Shown piece by piece: positions 1 through 11,265 of a stretch of DNA of 64,000 nucleotides; positions within the stretch are counted from its first letter, which is position 1, and the number at the start of each line of letters is the position of its first letter. Position numbers and translations under genes: made by a program. The DNA is from Altimarinus sp041659565 (lineage in GTDB: Bacteria; Patescibacteriota; Gracilibacteria; BD1-5; UBA6164): NCBI GenBank assembly GCA_041659565.1, contig JBAZXZ010000001.1, forward strand, positions 186,001-250,000, read 5' to 3'. The notes below the pieces were generated by a model. That model made no database searches and had not been told where the DNA came from. It saw nothing but the letters and a program-made list of their open reading frames with translations.

Positions 1-212
1 TAAGCTCTTTTTGCTGACCACTTAGATAATAATAAACTTATAAAAGATCAAGCAAATCATACTATTATTGCATAAATAAAAATAGAAGTGTAACTTTGAC
101 CATATCAAGAAATCCTAAATCAGAAAAAGTTTTCTAATAATGCTATAATAATTCAAATAAGAATCATTACTGCAAGATTTGTAACTAGAAATAAAAATAT
201 TCTTTTAAGCAT
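1..212 (-). CDS. htpX: HtpX membrane zinc metalloprotease (N-terminal part, runs off the window)
   Basis: The first 70 residues are visible; the gene continues past base 1. The N-terminus begins MLKRIFLFLVTNLAVM and is followed by a second hydrophobic stretch. This is the usual start of HtpX, an inner-membrane zinc protease that degrades misfolded membrane proteins. The HEXXH active site lies outside the window, so the call rests on the N-terminal pattern alone. Several glycines are UGA. The start lies 39 bases after the polA stop on the same strand, so the two may be co-transcribed. Confidence 0.75.
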
Positions 213-251
213 TTGTATGGTTTTAAATTATAAAATATTACTAAAAGTAGT

Positions 252-1601
252 TTATAGTTCAAGTGTCATTTGTCAAAAATTATTATTACTAATTGCTTCT
301 TTTTTTTCAAATTTTTGTTCTCCCCCTCCTGATACAGGTCAATTTTCAGTTTTCTTTAAAAACAATTCAATTATTTCTAAATCATATTTTATATTGTGTC
401 CTATTATTGTAATATCTGAATTTAAGAGATAATTAAGAAAGTCTCTTAGTTTAGATTTATCTACTTTTGGTCAATTATGTCATACATTTATATAATATAT
501 ATTTTTTTCATCAAGAAGTATAGAAACTCAAACTAGTTCAGCTTTTATAATATCAAGAGAAGTTGTTTCTGTATCAAGAACAATCTCATTATATTTTTGT
601 CATCCTGAATTTATTTCAGGATCTAATAATTTTTTTAGGTTTTCTAATCACTCATTATCCCCTATTATCTGTACTTTTAAATCTAAATCATTCCAAGTTT
701 TTTGTACTTGTCTTTCATTATTTGGAAGTAAACTATTAAATTCATATTTTTTAAATAATTCTACTATTTTATCATTTAATAAAGCATCTTCATAAAATTT
801 ATAATGTTCAAGGTTGAATCATCATAAATCTACATCTTTTTTAATTGTAGCAAGTTTCTTTGATAAAAAAGCTATTTCACGAGCTTCAGTTATTTTTTCA
901 AGAGTTTTTCAAGAAAGTATTTTATTTATTTCTTCATCTTCATGTGTATTTCAAGAATCTATAAAATTATAAATATCTTCTACTGTTCATATTTTATTTA
1001 TAAGAGGAACTGCTTTTTTAGGTCAAATTCAATTAATTCAAGGTATATTATCTGAACTATCTCAATTAATAGCTAAGTAATCTATTATCATTTCTGGTTT
1101 TACTCCAAATTTAAGGGTTGTTTTTTCTATATCAAATGTGTCTTTTTTTATAGTATCATAGATTTTTACATTATCTGAAACTAAGCTATAAAGATCTTTG
1201 TCTCAAGAAAGTATAAAAATCTGATTTGATTTATCTTTTGATAATTTTGTAGCAAGTGTTGCAATTACATCATCAGCTTCTACCATAGGAACTTCAATTA
1301 CATCCATATGAAAAAGTGAAACCATATCATTGATATCATCAACTTGAGTTCTTAGATTATCTGGCATTCTATCTCTTGTAGCTTTATATTCACTATAAAT
1401 TTGATGACGAAAATTTTCTCATCTTGCATCTCTTATAAATACTAAATAATCAGGATTATCTCTAACCAAATCTTGCATAAAAAATTTAGCAACACCAAAA
1501 ATAGCATTTACTTGTTTTCAATTCTTGGTAGTAAAATTTGGAATCGCAAAAAACATACGGTATATTAAAGCATTTCAATCAATTAAGTAAATTTTTTTCA
1601 A
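252..1601 (-). CDS. polA: DNA polymerase I N-terminal half: 5' nuclease plus partial 3'-5' exonuclease, no polymerase domain
   Basis: Encodes 449 residues. I start it at a TTG (1599-1601), giving MKKIYLIDGNALIYRMFFA, the typical PolI 5'-nuclease start; the first ATG (1554-1556) would cut off conserved residues. The 5' nuclease/H3TH region follows (VEADDVIATL, SGDKDLYSLV, INGDSSDNIPGI). From about residue 340 there is an exonuclease-like region with DTET and GHNIKYDLE (exo motifs I and II). The frame then ends at TAA, before exo III and the whole polymerase domain, about half the normal length. htpX follows directly, so the rest is not adjacent. A palindromic repeat (598-624) encodes DPEINSGGQ in frame. 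It may still process flap or primer ends. Confidence 0.85.
598..624. repeat. Short palindromic repeat inside polA (TGTCATCCTGAA family)
   Basis: The 27-base unit starts TGTCATCCTGAA and ends TTCAGGATCT, so its arms pair. The same unit, in the same reading frame, occurs at the right end of the insert in dusB (48231-48258), and a relative lies in the glycosylase gene (59388-59440). In polA it encodes DPEINSGGQ between the hairpin region and the exonuclease domain. Confidence 0.75.
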
Positions 1602-1662
1602 AATAAAATATTAAATTATAATAACAATATATTATTTATAATATTTCAAAAGTAAAATAAAT

Positions 1663-1694
1663 CCCCTAATATAATTTAGAGGATTTGGCTATTT
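1663..1694. terminator. Hairpin between polA and the next gene
   Basis: AAATCCCCTAA and TTTAGAGGATTT form a near-perfect stem around a short AT loop. It lies just downstream of the gene at 1703-2452 on the minus strand and upstream of polA, so it is a likely terminator for the former. Confidence 0.5.
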
Positions 1695-1702
1695 TAGTTA
1701 TT

Positions 1703-2452
1703 TTAAGATTTATTTTGATTTATTTTTTGTTTTCTTGAAAACAATTTCATTAATTCTTGATTATTATTTATCAATGTTCTCAATAAAATTAGACTTGCCT
1801 CTTTTTCATCAGACCAAACTCATTGATCAAAATCAACACAACTTAATTGCATACTATTTGGATCTACAAGTAAATTTGGAGTCTTAAAAAAATCATATTC
1901 TAAAATATTTGATAAATCATTACTTTTACTCAATATATCTGGATTGGTTTCAGCAAATTTTGATAAACCTCCTAAATCAAGTTTTCAATCTAATTGAGAG
2001 TCTTCTTCAACTGAAGAATTAACCAAATTAAGAATTTTATACATTTGTTGTAATTTTAAAATTAATAAATGTATATTATGAATAAGTATTGGATTATCCT
2101 TAATTTCTTTTGGTAATGAACTTATTGAAAATTGAGGAACTCTATTTTGAATTGTATATTCTTTTGTTTTTATTTTTGAAGCATCCTGCTTATTTCATAA
2201 TACAAAAGACGACTCAGGGATAAAATCTCAAAGAAACATTTTTAAAATCTCATATTTTTTCTTTTTATAAAGAATTCTTTTAAAATGTTCTTCATTTGTA
2301 ATAGGAATTGATAAATCATGATTCCATTTTACTATATTATCTATTCTATTAATTGTTGATTTTTTAAATTCTACAACTACATTATCCTTTCACCTACCAA
2401 CTGCATTCCCAAAATTTTCAATAAATGGAGTTAATTTATCTTGTTTAGCCAT
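1703..2452 (-). CDS. Uncharacterised protein, possibly a kinase-like fold
   Basis: Encodes 249 residues, soluble, with no signal peptide. I do not recognise the family firmly. Around residue 85 there is GDFIPESSFVLW, followed by a segment like the hinge of atypical kinases. Near residue 210, NLLVDP followed by CVDFDQ recalls the catalytic-loop/DFD layout of YrbL-like or aminoglycoside-phosphotransferase-like kinases. No clear P-loop is visible, so activity is uncertain. It is divergent from the gene at 2579, with 126 bases between the two starts. Confidence 0.6.
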
Positions 2453-2578
2453 ATTTTAAATAAAAAAATTATCTAATCTAACTTTATTTTACCATATCTA
2501 TAATTAATTATCAATATTTTTTTGCATTTTTCAAAAAAACAATAAAATCATTTAAATTAAATTTTAAATGATTTTTAT

Positions 2579-3252
2579 ATGTTAAAAGATTTCACATTAA
2601 TAACTAAAAAAAAGCTGACTTACGATATATTTGAAATGTTATTTGAATTAAGTGAACCTCTTGAATTCAAATACTGACAATTTATTACTTTTATATTGCC
2701 TTGAATTTGATGAAGAGCTTATAGTATACTTGAATTAATAGACTGAAATAAAATCAAACTATTAATCAAAAGACTAGAAAACGGTAGATGATGAAGTAAA
2801 TTTATATGTGACTGTGAGGTTTGAACAATATTAAAGTGAGTTTGACCTGCTTGACACTTTATACTTAAAGAAACTCAAAAAAATAAACTTTTTATATGAA
2901 CATGAACTTGATTTGTTCCTCTTTATAATCAAATAAATGGAGTATAGAATTATGACTTCAATCAAATTTAAAGTTGATTTTTTGACTTAAAAATCATCTT
3001 GATATATTTTATGAAGATATACTAAATAAAATCAAAAAAAATAATTCAAATTTTGATTTTGAATATTATATAAGCCGTGAAAAGGTTTGAAATCATATCA
3101 ATTGAAGAGTAACTGATTTTCTTAGAGAAGAAAATATAATAAACTTTGAAGAATTCTATTTATGTTGAATTCCTAGTATGATTGATAACAGTATAGAAAT
3201 ATTACTAAGTTTATGAATTTCAATGGATCAAATTTTTACAGAAAAGTATTAA
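2579..3252 (+). pseudogene. FAD/NAD(P)-binding oxidoreductase (ferredoxin-NADP reductase-like), one frameshift
   Basis: The N-terminal half has the flavin-binding barrel, with FKYGQFITF and the GRAYSI motif (RxYS family signature). GTGTGFVPL then marks the NAD(P) domain. The ATG frame ends at a TAG at 2945. Homology resumes one frame over (LKLIFGLKNHLDIFY, then YLCGIPSMI) and runs to TAA at 3250-3252. One base appears to be missing between about 2930 and 2941. No ferredoxin-type cysteine cluster is seen. The cause is either gene decay or an assembly error; both halves look well conserved. The 3' end overlaps the convergent gene by 3 bases. Confidence 0.7.
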
Positions 3253-3884
3253 ATCATCACATCAACTATATTTAACAGGTTATCTATAAAAAACTTATTT
3301 TTTTTATCTTCTTCTGTTTTTGTACAAAGTCTAATTACTACTGTTTTTTCTAGATCTTCACTGTTAAAATTTTGTAATAATTTATAACTATCTAAATCCA
3401 TTATATCACCAGAAAAGTCTTCTTGATTATCTTCAAATTCATCTATTGATTCATCATTCTGTTTTATAGTATCAAATTCACCTTCTTTACATACTCAATT
3501 CAAGATTAGCCCAAATTTGTTTAAATCAAAATTTTCTCAGATTGCATATTCTACAAATATTGGTTTTTCTCATTTAGAATCAATAAATGAATTTGGTATC
3601 ATAATATCTCAAGCATCTAAATCATTATTTCTAATTATAGAAGAAGATCCTAAAATCAAATATTTAAAAGCAATATAATGTTCTTTTACATATAAAACAG
3701 ATTCATTAAAATTATTATTATGACAAAAAACTAAAACTAAATTATCTAATTCATTTTCAGTTTCTCTTTTTCATGTATAAATTTCAATTTCACTATTCTC
3801 TAATTTTTTTAAATCAAATTTAGAAATAAAAGCTTTACCTATAAATTCATCGTTTGTAAAAATAATTTTTGTATTTAAATTCAT
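3249..3884 (-). CDS. Uncharacterised protein, weakly nucleoside-phosphorylase-like
   Basis: Encodes 211 residues. The middle contains LILGSSSII followed by LDAGDIMIPNSFID, and later a GDIMDLDSY segment. This order resembles the central sheet and substrate loop of the purine nucleoside phosphorylase/MTA nucleosidase fold, but the match is weak and typical active-site residues are not certain. An acidic stretch (about residues 140-160) separates the two parts. Convergent with the flavin reductase gene. Confidence 0.5.
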
Positions 3885-4034
3885 AGATTAGTGGTTAGAG
3901 ATTTAAGATTTTCCTTTATTTTATTAAATCTTTTGAAAAAACAAAATTAATTATTAAAATAAATTGGATTTTTAGAACTAATAGATTGTTTGAATTTTAA
4001 AAGTACTTTAATTTAGATTAACTTTACAAATATT

Positions 4035-5093
4035 ATGAATTCGTTTTTAATACAAATATTTTCTTTTTGAATTGCCACATTTCTGATTTGATACTTAATT
4101 ACTCCATATTACATAGATTTTCTTAAAAGATTAAAATTATGAAAACAAATCAGAGAAGATGCAATGATTTGAAAAGCTATTGAGTTTTTCAAATTACATA
4201 AAGACAAAGTTTGAACTCCAACAATGTGATGAGCAATAATCCTTTTTATAATATTTTTTATGGTTATTGTAAGTATCATATTTCAAAAAATGTGATATAT
4301 CAATAATTCCCTATTTAATCAAAGAGAAACTTATCTTAGCTTATTTACTCTAGCTACTGTTTGATTTTTAGGATTAATAGATGATTATATGAATATAAAA
4401 TGAATCTGAAATAAATGACTGTCAGCTCGTTTTAAGATGTTTTGGTTAATTGTATTTGCACTAGCTTGAAGTTGGTGGTTTTATTATAAACTTTGATGGA
4501 ATTTAACTGATATAAATTGAGATTATATAAAAACTCTTAAAATTCCTTTTAAACAAAGTATCGAATTATGAGTTTATTTTATACCTTTTTTTATATTTGT
4601 AATTATAGCTTCTGCAAATAGTGTAAACCTAACTGATTGACTTGATTGACTTGCTTGATGATTATTACTTTTTACTTATTCTGTCTATGCTTATATAACT
4701 TATGATCAATGATTATTTTTATTATCAACACTTTGTTTGGTAATAATTTGAGCTTTGATATCTTTTCTATGGTACAATGTAAAACCAGCTCAATTTTATA
4801 TGTGAGATGTATGAAGCCTCGCCCTCGGAGCTAATTTATGAATTATTGCAGTACTTACAAATACAATTACAGTTTTTTTAATAATTTCATCTATATTTAT
4901 ATTTGAAACTATTAGTGTAATTATCCAACTAACAAGTAAAAAACTAAGACGATGAAAAAAAGTATTTCGTATAGCTCCATTTCATCATCATCTTGAAGCT
5001 ATTTGATGGAAAGAAGAAACAATAGTTTTTAGAATCTGGCTTATCTGAATCGTATTATCAGTAGTTTGAATTATAGTTTATCAGTTACAGTAA
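4035..5093 (+). CDS. mraY: Phospho-N-acetylmuramoyl-pentapeptide transferase MraY
   Basis: Encodes 352 residues with about ten membrane segments. It transfers phospho-MurNAc-pentapeptide from UDP to undecaprenyl phosphate, making lipid I for peptidoglycan. Signatures are DAMIGKAIEFFKLHKDKVGTPTMGG near residue 40 (given here only as a landmark; key part GTPTMGG), LGLIDDYMN, NLTDGLDGLA, FMGDVGSLALG and PFHHHLEAIGW. Many of the glycines in these motifs are UGA. It contains one of the few CGA codons in the window (4950-4952). It heads a run of mraY, RNHCP gene, tilS and flippase genes spaced or overlapped tightly. Confidence 0.95.
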
Positions 5094-5096
5094 GAT

Positions 5097-5417
5097 ATGT
5101 GATTTAAAATGATTAATGAATCTTTTGTCTGTGAAAATTGTGGAAAAAAAATAGAAAAACACCCTGAAGGAAGTGCTAGAAATCATTGTCCTTATTGTTT
5201 ATATAGTAAACATCTTGATGAAATTCATCCTTGAGATAGACTTTCAAATTGTCACGGACTTATGAAACCAATTTGAATTGATAACAAAAAAAATAAATGA
5301 TGGATGATAAAACATAAATGTATAAAATGCTCTAAAGAAATACTGAACAAACTTGCTCCTGATGACAATTTTCTTGATTTTGTAAAAGTTAATAATAAGA
5401 CAATTATATATGAATAA
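5097..5417 (+). CDS. RNHCP domain protein
   Basis: Encodes 106 residues. It has CENC and ARNHCPYCL, which is the motif that names the RNHCP family, then LSNCHGLMKPIGI and HKCIKCSKEI. The cysteine pairs suggest a small zinc-binding protein; its function is unknown. It starts 3 bases after mraY. Its last 8 bases overlap the start of tilS (ATGAATAA), so the two are probably translationally coupled and may act in RNA processing, although that is only inferred from the neighbour. Confidence 0.85.
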
Positions 5418-6339
5418 TCTACAATCATTTTTAGAAAAATATTATTCTCCAGATGATAAAATCATACTAGCATGTTCTACATGACCTGATAGTATGTATT
5501 TACTTTATGAGATACTAAAAACTACTTACAAAGATAATCTTGTAGCTTGTTATTTTAATCATAAACTTCGTATTGAAGCTGATGAAGAAGAAATATTTTT
5601 AGAAAAATTATGAAAAAAACTATGATTTCAAGTTGAAATTTGAAGTGCTGATATAAAAGCAATTCATAAAAAAGTATCAAGTAAAAGTATAGAAGAAATT
5701 GCTCGTGAAAAAAGATATCAGTTTTTGAATGCAATTTTGAATATTCACAATTCAAAATACATACTAACTGCTCATCATTTAGACGATAAGATTGAAACAT
5801 TCTTTTTTAATCTTGCAAGATGAAGTAAAATCACAGGACTTATAAATATGACAGAACAAAATGGATGTATTTTAAGACCACTTTTAAATCTTGAAAAATC
5901 TAAAATACTCAATTATCTTGATGAAAATAAACTAGAATATCGTATAGATAAAACAAATTTTGATAGTGAAATTACAAGAAATCATCTAAGAAATGAAGTT
6001 ATTCCAAAGTTTTGAAAAATTAATCTAAATTTCAAAGAAAATATAAATAATTTTATGAGTTATCTTGAAAATGTAAAAGAGTTTATTGATGAAGAAGTTA
6101 AAAAATTCTTAAAAGAAGATTGATTTTTTTCTCTAAAAGAATTTAAAAATAATAACTTGTTTTTGCAAAAAGAAATTATAAGATATATTTTCTTTATCAG
6201 AAATTATAATTCTACTATCTGATTATCAGAAAGTAATATAAATGAGATTATTAGATTTATAAACTGAAAACATAATAAAACAATTAAAGAGATTAAAAAT
6301 CTCAAAATGAAAAAAGATGGTGATAAACTTTATTATTAA
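5410..6339 (+). CDS. tilS: tRNA(Ile)-lysidine synthase TilS
   Basis: Encodes 309 residues. It modifies C34 of tRNA-Ile(CAU) to lysidine so that it reads AUA, which is an abundant codon in this AT-rich genome. The PP-loop is ACSTGPDSMYLL, a variant of SGGxDS. Conserved LTAHHLDDKIETFFFNLARG and the downstream NHLRNEVIP complete the N-terminal catalytic domain. The helical tail is short and the usual TilS C-terminal domain is mostly missing, as in minimal bacteria. Start overlaps the RNHCP gene. Confidence 0.9.
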
Positions 6340-6342
6340 ATT

Positions 6343-6441
6343 CACTGTCATTCTGAGTGATTAGCGAAGAATCCCTTAAACAAGGTTACTGTGTATCTAT
6401 TCAAGTTAAAGGGATCCTTAGTTACTCTCAGGATGACAACA
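6343..6441. repeat. Long imperfect palindrome after tilS (TGTCATTCTGAG family)
   Basis: The left arm (CTGTCATTCTGAG...GAATCCCTT) pairs with the right arm (AAGGGATCC...CTCAGGATGACA) over about 30 bases around a 30-base centre. It belongs to the same TGTCATTC-ended family as the repeats in and after dusB. It lies between the tilS stop and the flippase gene and could act as a weak terminator. Confidence 0.7.
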
Positions 6442-6486
6442 TAGAAAATCTTTAATCTTTCTTATTTAATCTTTAGACTTAATTTT

Positions 6487-8037
6487 ATGATTGAACAACA
6501 TAATTCACTTGCTGAAAAATTTATTAAAAAATGATTTTGGTTATATCTATTTTCTTTTATTGTGGCTCCTATTTGATATATAATCAAGATTATTTTATCA
6601 ACTGACTTAGCTGTAGATGAGATATGAATAATCTATGGTGTTATGAGTCTTATGGTACTTGTAAGCTCATTCAATGACTTATGAATGGCTGAGAGTCTAA
6701 ACAAATTTATTCCTGAATATATAACAAAAAATAGATATGATAAAGTAAAAAGTATATTATTTTATGCTATTTTTGCTCAGGCAATAACTTGATCTATAAT
6801 CTTTTTATTATTCTTCTTTTGAGCTGACTTTCTTTGAAATCATTATTTCCATGACATAAAAAGTGTCAATATAGTTAAGATATTCTCATTTTTCTTTTTA
6901 TGATCTACTTTTTTTCATGTAATCAATGTATTTTTTCAAGCTATTCAAAACACTTTTTTACAAAAAATCACAGAATTATTTAGAATGCTTTTTATACTTA
7001 GCTTTACTTTATATATGTTTTTTACTCATATATGAACTATGTTTTATTATAGTCTAAGTTGGATACTTGGTCTTTACTTTGGTATAATCATTGCTATTAT
7101 TTATTTTTATAGAAAGTACTATTTAGTATATCTAAAAGATGTAAAAATAATATATTCTAAAACACTTTTTTTATCAATTTTTAAGTATGCATTGATAGTA
7201 TTTTTATGATCACAAGCAAGTACATTACTTAGTCAGGTAGATATGCAAATGATTATATATATGCTTTGAAATACTGATGCTTGATACTATACAAATTACT
7301 TAAGTATAATTTGAATTCCTTTTGTGATTATTTGACCTATATTTTGATTTTTATTCCCTGTATTTTCTGAATTAGTAGCAAAAGAAGAACATCATAAAAT
7401 CAAAACAATAAAATCTATTTTTACAAAAAATTTCTTATCTTTTTCTATAAGTTTTTCTATACTTTTTCTAGTATTTTGAGAAATTATATCTACTATATTA
7501 TTCTGAGATAAGTTTTTACAATCGTGAATTATACTCCAATACTCTATATTATTTTTGAGTTTCAATTTTTTACTTCAGATTAACTTCAGTATACTTGCAG
7601 CTAATTGAAAAATAAAAGAAAGACTAAAAATCATACTTATAGCTTTAGTATTTAACACTGTATTAAACATAGTTTTTATAAAACTAATTTGAGTTTCATG
7701 ATCAGCTTTAGCTACTTGATTTGGTTGGGTACTTATATGGTTTTTATCAGAATTAAAATTGAAAGAGTATCATACTTCATTTGATTACAAATACTTATTT
7801 AAAAATATATCTGTATTTGCTTTAATATGATCTGGAATGTATTTTTTTATTGTTCCTCTTTTTAGTAAAATAAACAATAGAATCTATGAATTTATATTTT
7901 TAACTTTTATTTCTATAGTTTATTTCTGCATTTATTTCATAGTAAATTTAAGTGATTTTAAATATTTTTATAAAGAAATAAGAAAAATAAAAACTTGAAG
8001 AAAAGAAAATATAGAATATATTTGAGATACTCCTTAA
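6487..8037 (+). CDS. Polysaccharide flippase, Wzx/MOP family
   Basis: Encodes 516 residues with about 12-14 hydrophobic segments and almost no extended soluble part. Opening motif is FWLYLFSFIVAPIGYIIKI and a later FNDLGMAESLNKFIPEY, typical of the Wzx/O-antigen flippase branch of the MOP superfamily. It should move undecaprenyl-linked sugar repeat units across the membrane. It sits at the head of the sugar nucleotide cluster, 16 bases before ugd, which fits export of the polysaccharide made by that cluster. A MurJ role is less likely given the neighbours. Confidence 0.85.
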
Positions 8038-8052
8038 ATAATAAAAATAACT

Positions 8053-9369
8053 ATGAAAATATCTATTATATGAACTTGATACATAGGCTTAATCCAAGCA
8101 GTTTGACTTGCTAAACTTTGATTTAAAGTTACAGCATTAGATGTATTTCAAGATAAAATCGATAAATTAAAAGCTGGAATTCCAACTATTTATGAAGATT
8201 GATTAAGTGAATTATTAAAAGAAACTCTATCAAATATTAGCTTCACAACAAAAATATCAGATATTACTTGAAGTGATATAATTTTTATTTGTGTTTGAAC
8301 TCCTCAAAACGATGAATGAAAAACAGATCTTTGATATGTATTTTGAGCATGTGAAGATATAAAACCATATTTAAAATGAGATGAAATTATCATAGTTAAA
8401 TCAACAGTTCCAGTTTGAACAAATAAAAAAATATATAAATTATTAGATAAAAAAAATAAAGTAGTATCAAATCCTGAATTTTTGAGAGAATGAATTGCAA
8501 TAAAAGATTTCTTTAATCCAGATAGAATAGTTTTTTGATTTAAAGATTTAGAAGATAAAAAAACAATTAAAAAAGTAAATGAGGTTTATAAATATTTTAC
8601 AGATAAAAATATTCCAGTTTTGACTACAGACTGGCAAACAGCAGAACTTATAAAGTATGCAGCAAATAGTTTTTTAGCAACAAAAATCACATTTATAAAC
8701 GAGATAGCAAGACTTTCAGATCAAGTAGGAGCCAATATAAAGGATATCGCAAGTGCTATTTGAATGGATGAGAGAATCTGAAAACAATTTTTGAATGCCT
8801 GAATTGGTTATGGTTGAAGTTGTTTTCCAAAAGATGTAAAATCACTAATTCACCAATTTAAAGAAAACGGGTTAACTTGAGAAATAATTACAAAAGTTGA
8901 TGATACAAACTCATCTCAAGTACAATACTTTTTAGATAAGATATTTACTCATTATGATAATAAATTGCACGGGAAAGTTATTTGAGTACTTTGAGTAGCA
9001 TTTAAACCTGGTACAGATGATTTAAGAGAATCAAAAGGAATAGATATAATCAAAAAACTTATGTATGCCTGAGCTAAGTTAAAAATATATGATTACAATA
9101 ATGAAGCATTGAAAAATTTTAAAAAGTATCTTGATTGAATTATATTAGGAAATAGTAGATGATTTTTTGAAGTCGATATAGTAAATAATTTTGAAGAATT
9201 GGTGACTAAAACAGATAGTTTGGTTATAACTTTAGAAGACAAAAAAATCTTGTGAGAAAATCTTGCAAATATTAAACTTAAAGATAATATTATTTTTGAT
9301 GGAAAAAATATACTTAATAAAAAAATAATACTTGATTTAGGTATTGATTATGTGGGTGTTGGGTGTTAA
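8053..9369 (+). CDS. ugd: UDP-glucose 6-dehydrogenase
   Basis: Encodes 438 residues. Oxidises UDP-glucose to UDP-glucuronate with NAD. The N-terminal Rossmann motif is IGTGYIGLIQAVGLA. Then come KSTVPVGT, NPEFLREG, the catalytic NAGIGYGGSCFPKD (Cys in GGSCFPKD) and GVAFKPGTDDLRES. It lies between the flippase gene and rfbB, so the acid sugar is probably part of the surface polymer. The last codons (YVGVGC) may derive from a repeat that starts at the gene's end and runs into the gap. Confidence 0.93.
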
Positions 9370-9412
9370 ACCCTCACCCCTAAAAACCCCCTCTCCCTAG
9401 TAAGGAGATGGA
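9350..9412. repeat. CCCTCACCCC repeat at the ugd 3' end
   Basis: GGGTGTT just before the ugd stop pairs with AACCCTCACCC just after it, followed by CCCCCTCTCCCTAG. This GC-rich block stands out in the AT-rich surroundings. A close relative (CCCTCACCCCTAGCCCC) is inserted within rfbD at 13114-13151. Confidence 0.65.
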
Positions 9413-9439
9413 AAATAAAAAATAATTAACTTTTAAATT

Positions 9440-10390
9440 ATGAAACAAAAAATTATTATAACTTGATGAGCTGGATTTATTGGCTCAAACTTTTTAAATA
9501 AATATGTAATTTTATTTCCTTCTATAGATTTTATAAACATAGATGCTCTTACTTATGCTTGAAAATTGGAAAATATAAGTGAAGAAGTAAAAAATGCTCC
9601 AAACTATTTCTTTGAAAAAGTAGATATAAGAGATATAAATGAATTAAAAAAAGTTTATACAAAATATTTTCCTACAGATATAATTCACTTTGCAGCTGAA
9701 AGTCATGTAGATAATAGTATAACTAATCCAATTATTTTTACTGAAACTAATGTCATTTGAACTCAAAATCTACTTGATTGTCATAGAGAATATAATTTAA
9801 ACAGATTTCACCATATTTCAACAGATGAAGTTTATGGAGATTTACCTAACTGATGATTTTTTACAGAAAATACACCTATAAATCCATCAAGTCCATATAG
9901 TGCAAGTAAAGCTGGAAGTGATTTAATAGTAAAAGCCTATGGAAGAACTTTTTGAGTTAATTATGTAATTACTAGATGTAGTAACAATTACTGACCAAAT
10001 CAAGACAATGAGAAATTGATTCCTCATTTTATAGAATTACTTCAACAAAATAAACCAGTTACTGTTTATTGAGATTGATCAAATATCAGAGATTGGTTAT
10101 ATGTAGAAGATCACTGTGATGCTATTTGGGAAGTATTTACTCGTGCAGATAATAAATCAATTTATAATATAGGTGGAAATAATGAGTATACAAATCTAGA
10201 AATTACAAAACTTATACTACAAGAAATGTGAAAATGAGATGAATTTATAAGCTTTGTAGAAGATAGAAAATGACATGATGTGAGATATGCAATTGATGCT
10301 ACAAAACTAAAAACTGAACTTTGATGGGAACCAAAAGTAAAGTTTGAAGATGGAATTGTAAAAACAATAAAATATTATTTAAATAAATAA
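9440..10390 (+). CDS. rfbB: dTDP-glucose 4,6-dehydratase
   Basis: Encodes 316 residues. Makes dTDP-4-keto-6-deoxyglucose, the second step to dTDP-rhamnose. Visible motifs are [12 protein letters not shown] (NAD binding), [20 protein letters not shown] with the catalytic Asp-Glu, YSASKAGSD (YxxxK), TRCSNNYGPNQ and the substrate-side [12 protein letters not shown]. It is followed after 2 bases by rfbA. The preceding leader (TTTTAAATTATG) has no Shine-Dalgarno sequence. Confidence 0.94.
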
Positions 10391-10392
10391 TT

Positions 10393-11265
10393 ATGAAATG
10401 AATAATACTTGCTTGATGAAGTTGAACTAGACTTTATCCAATTACAATGTGAATATCAAAACAACTGATGCCAATCTATGATAAACCAATGATTTATTAT
10501 CCTTTGTCAGTTTTGATGATGGCTTGAATAAGAGATATACTAATAATTACTACTCCAGAAGACCAATTTTGATTTAAGAGACTTTTATGAGATTGAAAAA
10601 AGTGGTGAATAAATCTGACTTATGAAGTTCAACCAAGTCCAGATTGATTGGCTCAGGCTTTTATAATTTGAGAAAGTTTTATTTGAGATGATGATGTTTG
10701 TCTAGTTCTTTGAGATAATTTATTTCATTGACAATGACTTGGTGATTTACTAAAAAATGCAGTTACAACAGTTAAAAAAGAGAAAAAATCAGTAGTTTTT
10801 GGTTATGAAGTAACTGATCCAGATAGATATTGAGTTGTAGAATTTGATAAAAATAAAAATGCTGTTTCTATAGAAGAAAAACCGAGTAATCCAAAATCAA
10901 ACTTTGCAGTTGTAGGACTTTATTTTTACACAAATGATGTAATTCAAATTGCAAAAACTATTAAACCAAGTAATAGATGAGAACTAGAAATAACAACTGT
11001 AAATGAAGAATATCTAAAAAATGATACATTAAAAGTTGAGATAATGAATAGATGATTTGCCTGGCTTGATACAGGTACTCATGAAAGTATGCTTGATGCG
11101 GCAAATTTCATACAAATTATAGAAAAAAGACAATGATTAAAGATTTGATCACCAGAAGAAATAGCATATAAAAATTGATGGATAAATAAAACTGACTTAG
11201 AAAACCTAGCTAAACCATTACTAAAAAGTAATTATTGAAAATATTTATTAAATTTATTGAAATAA
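10393..11265 (+). CDS. rfbA: Glucose-1-phosphate thymidylyltransferase
   Basis: Encodes 290 residues. Couples dTTP and glucose-1-phosphate to dTDP-glucose. Motifs are [19 protein letters not shown] (nucleotide-binding loop), [36 protein letters not shown] and [10 protein letters not shown]. Length is normal for RmlA. Its TAA overlaps the ATG of rfbC by one base (TAATG), showing tight translational coupling. Confidence 0.94.

Noticed and set aside
217..432. Plus-strand standard-code frame across the polA 3' end
   Set aside because: It is the shadow of polA on the opposite strand; the minus-strand frame has clear PolI motifs.
2579..3252. The flavin reductase as the missing DdhD partner of RfbH
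   Set aside because: DdhD has an N-terminal [2Fe-2S] ferredoxin domain; no such cysteine set is present and the gene lies 17 kb away with a frameshift.
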